From Idiomarina sp. MD25a (GTDB lineage Bacteria; Pseudomonadota; Gammaproteobacteria; Enterobacterales; Alteromonadaceae): a stretch of 64,000 nucleotides of DNA. The DNA is taken from the NCBI RefSeq assembly GCF_001870515.1, contig NZ_MDGT01000003.1:388151-452150 (forward strand), read 5' to 3'. The notes beneath the pieces are model-generated. The model saw nothing but the letters and a program-made list of their open reading frames with translations. It was not told the DNA's origin and did not search any database. Made by a program: the position numbers and the translations under genes. How positions within the stretch are numbered: position 1 is the first letter of the stretch; each line of letters starts with the position of its first letter. Positions 57,843 to 64,000 of the stretch are shown one piece after another.

Positions 57843-58939
57843 CAGCGGCTCGATCCTTGCTGTAAACGCTTAAACAGCGCCAGATAATGCTGGCTCATAT
57901 GTGCTTGGGTATACTGTGATAATGCATCTTGACGTGCCTTTGCACCGAGTTGGTTACAGAACGCATCATCGCTTAGTAGTCGTTCAATTTGATCCGCCAA
58001 GTGCTCGGCGTCTTGGTGACGATGAGTCAGGCCATTGCACTCCTCAGCGATGACTTCTTGTACGCCAGGTACTTGACTGCCTATCACCGCGCAACCCGCT
58101 GCCATAGCCTCTATCAAGGTCAACGGCATACCTTCATAATGGGTACACTGGACAAAAATACGCGTGTTTTTAAGCAATTCAGGTACATCCGAACGATAGC
58201 CCGCAAACTCGATCTGAGCGTCCAGCCCTAACGCTTGCACCTGTTGCTTTAATGGCTCAACAACACGCGCTTTACCCTTACCAATCAGTTGTAGCTTAAC
58301 CCTGACCCCGCGCTGTTGCAAAATACCGATTGAGGCGATTAGCGTGCGGTGATCCTTCTGTTTGGCGATGCGCGCCACCATGATAACGTCACCCGCGCGT
58401 TCCGAGGCAGGTTTGGGTAACTCTGAAAATGCATCGGGCTTAATGCCATTGCTAATCGCTGTGCATTTGTCAGCGTCATAACCTCGCTTAAGGAGTACTT
58501 GGCGGACACCTTCCGAACAGCCAACAATGGCATCCGTGACAGTATTCAATTTGCGCGACAGCCAATAGCGAAATCGGGTGTAACGCTCTCGAGTGTTGTG
58601 TTCCACTTGAATAATATGTGGCACACCCGCCAAGTAAGCGGCCAGACGGCCCCATAAATGTTCGCTAAAACCATGGGCAACAAAAACATCAGGTTTTAAC
58701 TGGTGACACAGGCGTACGAGCGCAACGACGGTTGTGAGGTGTAGCCAGTTATTAACGACATACACGCGTATGCCTTCCTGCCTGAGTGCTTCGACCCGCT
58801 GTTTCGGCATGTGACTTTTCTTTCGAAGCACTAAAATGCTCTCTACGTCGGGCTCGTGTTGCGTCGCACGCACCAAGGATAGAGCGACCTGTGTAGCGCC
58901 GCCGGAAAAACCACCCGTAACAAAATGAATGACTCGCAA
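57842..58939 (-). CDS. Glycosyltransferase family 4, first gene of operon
   Basis: This GT-B enzyme, 365 residues from the chosen start, begins LRVIHFVTGGFSGGATQVALSL (read in parts). The donor site is AKQKDHRTLIAS and CTHYEGMPLTLIEAMAAG. I favour TTG 58939, because the GT fold begins there and AAAAGG lies about 9 bases upstream. ATG 58978 would add 13 residues. It lies back to back with ung. The operon probably builds part of the LPS core or a surface glycan. Confidence 0.86.
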   Translation of the reverse strand: MRVIHFVTGGFSGGATQVALSLVRATQHEPDVESILVLRKKSHMPKQRVEALRQEGIRVYVVNNWLHLTTVVALVRLCHQLKPDVFVAHGFSEHLWGRLAAYLAGVPHIIQVEHNTRERYTRFRYWLSRKLNTVTDAIVGCSEGVRQVLLKRGYDADKCTAISNGIKPDAFSELPKPASERAGDVIMVARIAKQKDHRTLIASIGILQQRGVRVKLQLIGKGKARVVEPLKQQVQALGLDAQIEFAGYRSDVPELLKNTRIFVQCTHYEGMPLTLIEAMAAGCAVIGSQVPGVQEVIAEECNGLTHRHQDAEHLADQIERLLSDDAFCNQLGAKARQDALSQYTQAHMSQHYLALFKRLQQGSSR

Positions 58940-59014
58940 AAACGATGTACCTTTTAAAACCCAGCTATTGAGTGGCATTATAGGGCAAAGTTAATCATCA
59001 AGTAAGGTCGTATC

Positions 59015-59689
59015 ATGGCAAAAGCATGGCAGCCACTGCTCGCCGAGGAAAAGCAAAAGGACTACTTCGTACAACTCATGCAACGGGTCGAACAAGCGCG
59101 AGAAACCGAGGTCATCTTTCCACCCGAATCGGAGGTGTTTAACGCGCTTAAACTGACTGCGCCTGAGCAGGTTAAAGTCGTTATTTTGGGGCAAGACCCT
59201 TACCATGGGCCGGGACAAGCGCATGGCTTGAGCTTTTCGGTACCTGAGGGCGTTAAATTGCCACCCTCATTGCGGAATATTCTCAAGGCAATTATGCAAG
59301 ATTACCCCGAAGCACAAGCACCGACTCATGGTGATTTAACGGCTTGGGCGCAACAAGGTGTGCTGCTACTTAACACGGTACTTACCGTGGCACAGGGTCA
59401 GGCACATAGTCATGCCAACTGGGGTTGGGAAACCTTCACAGACACGGTGATCGAGCGCTTAGCTAACGAGTACGAAAACATTGTCTTTATGTTGTGGGGG
59501 GCTCATGCACAGAAAAAAGCAGCGCTTATTCCAAACGATAAGCATTGCATTTTAAAAGCGCCTCACCCATCACCGTTATCCGCACATCGCGGTTTTTTCG
59601 AGGCGCGCCACTTCGTACAAGCCAATGACTATTTAACGGCTCATGGGCGCGCACCGATTCAATGGGCGCCAGGTGTTAACGGTGCTTAG
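59015..59689 (+). CDS. ung: Uracil-DNA glycosylase
   Basis: This 224-residue repair enzyme removes uracil from DNA. The family-1 motifs are present: GQDPYHG (D61 activates water) and HPSPLSAH. The length matches E. coli Ung (229). It ends 14 bases inside the convergent cytochrome b561 gene. Confidence 0.98.
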   Translation: MAKAWQPLLAEEKQKDYFVQLMQRVEQARETEVIFPPESEVFNALKLTAPEQVKVVILGQDPYHGPGQAHGLSFSVPEGVKLPPSLRNILKAIMQDYPEAQAPTHGDLTAWAQQGVLLLNTVLTVAQGQAHSHANWGWETFTDTVIERLANEYENIVFMLWGAHAQKKAALIPNDKHCILKAPHPSPLSAHRGFFEARHFVQANDYLTAHGRAPIQWAPGVNGA

Positions 59690-60188
59690 CCTGACGGTGG
59701 AACTGCTTGATGGCTGCCAACATATGAAGCGTAATTAAGCCAGGTAGGACATAAGTGGCGAGTAACTTATGTATCTCTTCGGCCGGTTCGTGAAGCACTG
59801 ACCAACTCGACAGGTCGATAAGCCAAGTCGTCTGCGATGTCAGTGCGATAGATTCACCCTCGGTAAATAGATAAAGCGGACCGGTGATTAATACCACCAA
59901 CAAAGTCAGTAACATTAAACTTTGTAGCCACTTGGCAAACTTAAAGGTGGCCTGCTCATCAGCGTCGGGCTGACGGAATCCCGCAATCGTTCTAAAACCG
60001 ATTCGTATCAACAAAAATAGACCTAAGTAGAAACCTGTGGTGACATGAATGCCCTCAACTGCGTGTTTAAAAGCGCGCTCGTCGGCAAATAGCATCATAA
60101 ATCCAAGCGTTAACATAATCGACAAGGCAATCACGGTCAGCCAATGCATCAGTTGAGCAAGTGCAGAATAGTGTGTGGAAGTATTCAT
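59676..60188 (-). CDS. Cytochrome b561-family protein
   Basis: This protein, 170 residues from ATG 60188, is a four-helix membrane cytochrome. Four helices carry His residues placed for two hemes: [29 protein letters not shown] and ITLHMLAAI. CybB-like members oxidise quinol, and some reduce superoxide. I chose ATG 60188 because AAGAG sits 9 bases upstream; ATG 60206 would add six residues. Monogenic. Confidence 0.86.
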   Translation of the reverse strand: MNTSTHYSALAQLMHWLTVIALSIMLTLGFMMLFADERAFKHAVEGIHVTTGFYLGLFLLIRIGFRTIAGFRQPDADEQATFKFAKWLQSLMLLTLLVVLITGPLYLFTEGESIALTSQTTWLIDLSSWSVLHEPAEEIHKLLATYVLPGLITLHMLAAIKQFHRQAKHR

Positions 60189-60387
60189 AATCTCAGACTC
60201 TTTCATTTGTTTACTAAAGCCTATGCGGAAAAGCTTAAATTTAGCTTAAGCTCAAGCAACTTTGCATAACTCCTTGATTACAAATGGCTATATCATGATC
60301 CATGTCACGCAAGCTTCATCACCGGTTAACATTTTTGAAACAAATTCCTTTTATTCTCGCTCGGAGTGTGGTAATTAATCATATGTG

Positions 60388-60410
60388 AACAAATTGTTGA
60401 ACAGTTTGTT
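60388..60410. promoter_or_regulatory. Large dyad upstream of DUF3545 gene
   Basis: AACAAATTGTT and AACAGTTTGTT around one central G, 11-base arms with one mismatch. It overlaps the -35 of the DUF3545 promoter, so it is a good repressor-site candidate. Regulator unknown. Confidence 0.5.
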
Positions 60411-60435
60411 TTGTGCGCTAATCCATAATTATAAT
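60406..60435 (+). promoter_or_regulatory. Promoter of DUF3545 gene
   Basis: -35 TTGTTT (60406-60411), 18-base spacer, -10 TATAAT (60430-60435), 17 bases before the ATG. Confidence 0.55.
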
Positions 60436-60452
60436 GATACTGAGAGGTAGTC

Positions 60453-60626
60453 ATGGACCATTCAGAAGAGCTTCAAAAAGTAAGTGAGAAATCATCGAAA
60501 GGACGCACAACGAAGCGTAAATGGCGTGAGATAGAACAACTCAAAGAAAAGTATCGTCTACGCGAAGAGCTGACTGATATCGATTCTTCATTCGATATCG
60601 ACTTAGAAGAAATCGAGCTCCGCTAA
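60453..60626 (+). CDS. Small charged protein, DUF3545 family
   Basis: This 57-residue gene is too short for most gene callers. It has GAGAGG upstream, its own promoter and terminator, and the family motif KRKWREIEQLKEK followed by an acidic C-terminal stretch (DSSFDIDLEEIEL). The length and pattern fit DUF3545, known from Vibrio, Shewanella and relatives. The highly charged helical sequence has no membrane or signal segment, so it is cytoplasmic. Function unknown. Confidence 0.8.
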   Translation: MDHSEELQKVSEKSSKGRTTKRKWREIEQLKEKYRLREELTDIDSSFDIDLEEIELR

Positions 60627-60631
60627 AACAA

Positions 60632-60657
60632 AAAGGCCGGCAAATTTGCCGGCCTTT
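60632..60657. terminator. Intrinsic terminator
   Basis: Perfect stem AAAGGCCGGC / GCCGGCCTTT, loop AAATTT. Serves the DUF3545 gene and perhaps the convergent suhB. Confidence 0.85.
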
Positions 60658-60676
60658 GTCGTTCTTATCATCGCGT

Positions 60677-61474
60677 TTAGTCGTTGCTTTCTGGCTTCTT
60701 ACGCAATTGTGCGAGCATCTGCTTGAGCACCTTAGGCGCGCCGGCCACGATATGGCCGCTTTGAACATAATTGTGACCGCCGTCAAAATCGGTCACGATG
60801 CCGCCTGCTTCTCGCACAAGAAGATCGCCGGCCATCAAATCCCAAGGCTTCAAGCCCAACTCGAAGAAGCCATCGTAACGACCCGCTGCAACATAGGCGA
60901 GGTCAAGGGCTGCTGCACCGGCGCGACGCATATCTGCACAACGCTCGAATAAGCGACCAAACATCGCTTGATATTCATCGTAGCGGTGTTTCGCTTTAAA
61001 AGGGAAACCAGTTGCGAGTAACGCACCATTGAGTTCGGTCAATGGCGACAGACGGAGACGACGTCCGTTGAGCTGAGCGCCCGCGCCACGTGATGCGGTG
61101 AATAGTTCTTCGCGTACAGGGTCGTAAACGACGCCTTGTTGCACCGTGCCTTTGTGAACAACAGCAATAGAGATACAGAAGTGTGGAACACCGCGCAAGT
61201 AATTTGTTGTGCCATCCAACGGATCGATAACCCACTGAAAGTCGTTATCTTTTCCTGTTTGCGTGCCGCTTTCTTCAGCGATAATACCGTGTTCAGGATA
61301 CGCTTTTTTAATGGTATTGATGATCGCTTGCTCTGCCGCCTGATCCATTTCAGATACCCAATCATTAGGGCCTTTGGCGGTAGCATCGATAGGTTGACCC
61401 TGATCGAACTCTTTAAGCAAAATTTTACCGGCTGCACGCGCTGCGCGCACCGCAATGTTTAACATCGGATGCAT
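60677..61474 (-). CDS. suhB: Inositol-1-monophosphatase, SuhB
   Basis: This 265-residue protein has the metal-binding motifs [16 protein letters not shown] and WDLMAGDLL. It begins [16 protein letters not shown], matching E. coli SuhB. Besides phosphatase activity, SuhB in E. coli takes part in rRNA transcription antitermination. I chose ATG 61474; TTG 61480 lacks family support. Divergent from trmJ, as in E. coli. Confidence 0.96.
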   Translation of the reverse strand: MHPMLNIAVRAARAAGKILLKEFDQGQPIDATAKGPNDWVSEMDQAAEQAIINTIKKAYPEHGIIAEESGTQTGKDNDFQWVIDPLDGTTNYLRGVPHFCISIAVVHKGTVQQGVVYDPVREELFTASRGAGAQLNGRRLRLSPLTELNGALLATGFPFKAKHRYDEYQAMFGRLFERCADMRRAGAAALDLAYVAAGRYDGFFELGLKPWDLMAGDLLVREAGGIVTDFDGGHNYVQSGHIVAGAPKVLKQMLAQLRKKPESND

Positions 61475-61587
61475 TTTCAAATTACCTGTGCTGTGAAAGA
61501 ACGAATTTTAAGGTCGCGCATATTACCAGTGTTGAGGTAGAATGCGCAACTTTTCTACACTGGGTAAACTTAGATAAAGGCACTGTC

Positions 61588-62313
61588 ATGCTCGATAACG
61601 TTCGAATTGTACTGGTGAATACCTCACATACCGGCAACATTGGTTCCGTCGCGCGGGCGATGAAAACCATGGGTTTTAGCGATCTAGTATTAGTCGACCC
61701 GGTTTCGGAGCCGGACAGCCATGCATCGGCGCTCGCTGCTGGCGCCACCGATATTCTAGCTAACGCACGTATTGTTGAACGACTTGACCAAGCGATAGAT
61801 GACTGTGGATTAGTGCTTGCGACAAGCGCACGTAATCGCACGCTCGACTGGCCTTTGCTTGGCCCACGTCAAGCGGCAGGGCAAGTGTTAAGTGAAGCGC
61901 CAAAATATCCTGTTGCCATTGTATTTGGTCGCGAAAACAGTGGTCTAACGAACGAAGAGTTACAGCAGAGTCATTTTCATTTACATATTCCGACCAACCC
62001 TGACTATGGTTCGCTGAACTTGGCGATGGCCGTTCAAACCGTCTGCTACGAAGTGCGCATGCAGTTCCTTGAACAGGACGAAACGCCCGAAGTCACTCAA
62101 GCGTACCCTCGCGTTGAGGCACTAGAGCAGTTTTACCAACATTTAGAGTCGACGTTGACAGATACGGGCTTCATTATTCGCCAACATCCAGGGCAGGTGA
62201 TGACCAAGTTGCGACGCTTATTTAATCGCGCGCGACCAGAAGAAAATGAGCTTAATATTTTACGCGGCATTCTTGCTTCAGTGGATAAACAGACGAAAAA
62301 TTCGGACTCGTAG
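61588..62313 (+). CDS. trmJ: tRNA (cytidine/uridine-2'-O-)-methyltransferase TrmJ
   Basis: This 241-residue SPOUT methyltransferase modifies the 2'-O of nucleotide 32 in tRNA. Visible are [23 protein letters not shown] (parts), [12 protein letters not shown] and SLNLAMAVQ, the knot that binds S-adenosylmethionine. It lies just upstream of iscR, as in E. coli. Confidence 0.95.
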   Translation: MLDNVRIVLVNTSHTGNIGSVARAMKTMGFSDLVLVDPVSEPDSHASALAAGATDILANARIVERLDQAIDDCGLVLATSARNRTLDWPLLGPRQAAGQVLSEAPKYPVAIVFGRENSGLTNEELQQSHFHLHIPTNPDYGSLNLAMAVQTVCYEVRMQFLEQDETPEVTQAYPRVEALEQFYQHLESTLTDTGFIIRQHPGQVMTKLRRLFNRARPEENELNILRGILASVDKQTKNSDS

Positions 62314-62314
62314 A

Positions 62315-62346
62315 ATACTTGACTAATTTAGTCGGAAAAGTACACT
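62315..62346 (+). promoter_or_regulatory. iscR promoter with Type 1 IscR box
   Basis: The box runs 62315-62339, with conserved ATA, TTGACT and AGTCGG elements matching the Type 1 IscR consensus. The -35 TTGACT (62319-62324) lies inside it and the -10 TACACT is at 62341-62346 (16-base spacer). IscR with a cluster would block this promoter, giving autoregulation of isc genes as in E. coli. Confidence 0.8.
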
Positions 62347-62389
62347 AATTAGGAGAAAGATCATACTGAGCTATTAAAGGGGGAGATTG

Positions 62390-62857
62390 ATGCGTCTGAC
62401 TTCAAAAGGTCGCTATGCTGTGACAGCGATGCTCGACGTTGCGATGTTTGCAAAGCAAGCACCTGTACCCCTGGCTGATATCTCAGAGCGCCAAGGTATT
62501 TCTTTGTCTTATCTCGAGCAACTCTTTGCTCGTTTGCGTAAACGCGGGCTGGTACTGAGCGTGCGGGGGCCGGGCGGTGGCTACCGCTTGGGTCGCGATG
62601 CCGATTCAATTTCTGTAGGTGCAGTCATTGATGCTGTAGACGAGTCAATAGACGCGACCAAATGCCAAGGCAAAGGCAACTGTCACAATGGTGAACAGTG
62701 CTTGACCCATTCGCTCTGGGAGGGCCTCAGTGATCGTATCGCACAGTTTCTGGATGGAATTACCCTCGCGGAATTAATGGCGACCAAGGAAGTGGCGCAA
62801 ATTGGTAACCGTCAAGCAGGCGAGCATAGTCAGAAAATAGAGCTTAATGTGCTGTAA
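62390..62857 (+). CDS. iscR: Iron-sulfur cluster regulator IscR
   Basis: This 155-residue Rrf2-family regulator has the winged helix ([17 protein letters not shown]) and three cluster-ligand Cys in [13 protein letters not shown]. It senses cluster status through a [2Fe-2S] cluster. The first 105 residues are near identical to E. coli IscR. I chose ATG 62390; the in-frame TTG just before is not needed. It is followed by iscS. Confidence 0.97.
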   Translation: MRLTSKGRYAVTAMLDVAMFAKQAPVPLADISERQGISLSYLEQLFARLRKRGLVLSVRGPGGGYRLGRDADSISVGAVIDAVDESIDATKCQGKGNCHNGEQCLTHSLWEGLSDRIAQFLDGITLAELMATKEVAQIGNRQAGEHSQKIELNVL

Positions 62858-62872
62858 TATCGGAGAGTTGTT

Positions 62873-64000
62873 TTGAAACAGCCGATCTACTTAGATTACG
62901 CGGCAACCACGCCCGTGGATAAATCCGTCGCAGATGCCATGATGAAGTACTTAACAGCGGATGGCATTTTTGCTAATCCAGCATCGCGCTCACACCGTCT
63001 CGGTTGGCAGGCGGAAGAGGCGGTGGACATTGCACGCAATCAAGTCGCGGATTTAATCAACGCGGATCCGCGTGAAATCGTTTTCACCTCAGGTGCGACA
63101 GAATCGGATAATTTAGCACTCAAGGGTGTCATGCATCAGGCGCGTAATAAGGGAAAACACCTTATTACTGTAGCGACAGAGCACAAAGCTGTTATTGATC
63201 CGGCATTGCAGCTTGAGCGTGAAGGTTTTGATGTGACGTTTTTATCAGTCGATAAAGACGGCTTGATAGATAGCCAAGCATTGCAACAAGCGTTCCGCGA
63301 GGACACCGTGTTAGTCAGTGTGATGCACGTAAACAATGAGCTGGGTGTTATTCAAGATATCCCAGCCATCAGTGCATGCTGTCGGGAAAACAACGTACTG
63401 CTGCATGTCGATGCCGCGCAAAGTGCAGGCAAGCTGCCACTTGATGTAGAACAACTCGGTGTAGACTTGCTTTCTATATCGGCACACAAAATGTATGGGC
63501 CAAAAGGAATAGGTGCGCTCTATGTGCGTCGTAAACCTAAAGTACAACTTGAGGCTGAAATGCACGGGGGCGGGCATGAACGCGGTATGCGTTCGGGTAC
63601 CTTGGCGACCCATCAGATTGTTGGTTTAGGCGAAGCGGCGCAGCTTGCCCGTCAACGCTTAGACGATGATCGTGAACATTACAGCGCGTTAAGTCAGCGG
63701 TTTCTCGAAAAGTTACTAGCTGAACCAGGCATCAAACTCAATGGTCATCCGTCCCAGCGCGTTCCCAACATCATGAATATCAGCTTCGCCAACGTCGAGG
63801 GTGAACTGCTGTTAATGTCGCTGAAAGACTTAGCGATCTCATCGGGATCAGCCTGCACTTCGGCGAGTGTTGAACCGTCTTATGTGTTGCGCGCGATTGG
63901 CTTAGCGGATGAATTGGCGCATGCATCATTACGCTTTAGCGTAGGCCGCGACACCACCATGGAAGAGATGGAATATGCCGCGGATCATGTGTTGAATACT
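62873..64000 (+). CDS. iscS: Cysteine desulfurase IscS (3' end cut by window)
   Basis: 376 codons of about 404 are present; the frame is still open at base 64000. The start is TTG 62873 with GGAGAG 5-6 bases upstream. The PLP Lys is K206 (SAHKMYG) and the sulfur-carrying Cys is C328 (GSACTSA), at the same positions as in E. coli. ATEHKA and [13 protein letters not shown] are also present. It removes sulfur from cysteine and passes it to IscU and to tRNA-thiolation proteins. Confidence 0.98.
   Translation, partial: MKQPIYLDYAATTPVDKSVADAMMKYLTADGIFANPASRSHRLGWQAEEAVDIARNQVADLINADPREIVFTSGATESDNLALKGVMHQARNKGKHLITVATEHKAVIDPALQLEREGFDVTFLSVDKDGLIDSQALQQAFREDTVLVSVMHVNNELGVIQDIPAISACCRENNVLLHVDAAQSAGKLPLDVEQLGVDLLSISAHKMYGPKGIGALYVRRKPKVQLEAEMHGGGHERGMRSGTLATHQIVGLGEAAQLARQRLDDDREHYSALSQRFLEKLLAEPGIKLNGHPSQRVPNIMNISFANVEGELLLMSLKDLAISSGSACTSASVEPSYVLRAIGLADELAHASLRFSVGRDTTMEEMEYAADHVLNT

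Noticed and set aside
62340..62365. Second IscR box downstream of the first
   Set aside because: An AATTAGG element is there but the symmetric half is missing.

Overview
The window looks like chromosomal DNA of a marine gammaproteobacterium of the Alteromonadales, most likely the Idiomarina/Pseudidiomarina group. The signs are E. coli-like conserved blocks (ispB / rplU-rpmA-obgE, argR / mdh, mutH / rppH-ptsP-lgt-thyA, suhB / trmJ-iscR-iscS), a Vibrio-like 283-residue ThyA, and small domain families typical of this order (DUF3718, DUF3545, DUF2982). The genus is an inference from protein resemblance only. Genes are dense, no gene-free gap exceeds about 250 bases, and I saw no tRNA, rRNA, CRISPR array or insertion sequence.

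Layout. 1-4190 (+) is the end of an archaic chaperone-usher pilus operon (chaperone, usher, tip-like subunit), closed by an MSHA-like type IV prepilin. 4259-6847 (-) is acnB. 7005-12132 is a LysR regulator divergent from an RND efflux pair. 12203-15004 holds a DUF885 lipoprotein and a Dyp-type peroxidase. 15008-20181 is core metabolism and ribosome biogenesis: argR / mdh / ispB / rplU-rpmA-obgE-folA. 20296-24199 holds a small secreted DUF3718 protein, a secreted alpha/beta hydrolase and an ABC exporter. 24213-28548 (-) is an S-adenosylhomocysteine recycling group (adenosine kinase, ahcY) followed by a GNAT acetyltransferase and an FAD amine oxidase. 28598-31210 (-) holds a CbiB-like membrane protein, a DUF2726 protein and folE2.

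31399-40710 is the signalling-rich core of the window. One long minus-strand run goes rimB, rimK, M14-type zinc hydrolase, Hpt protein, FapA/DUF342 protein, rsmC, membrane histidine kinase and arcA. It is flanked by an EAL phosphodiesterase divergent from rimB and an ArcB-type free-standing Hpt protein that meets arcA tail to tail. This suggests two things: a ribosomal-protein glutamylation module tied to cyclic-di-GMP, and a split Arc phosphorelay like the HptA-ArcA arrangement known in Shewanella.

40707-49996 holds DUF2982 and mutH (-), then a long plus-strand run rppH-ptsP-TSUP-lgt-thyA-(REC-CheX)-PAS-tcdA that meets csdE. 50134-55951 holds etfB-etfA, a DUF1302 outer-membrane protein and an S9 peptidase. 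56011-58939 (-) is a three-gene glycosyltransferase operon. 59015-64000 holds ung, cytochrome b561, a 57-residue DUF3545 gene, suhB, trmJ, iscR with a recognisable IscR-box promoter, and the first 376 codons of iscS, cut by the window edge.
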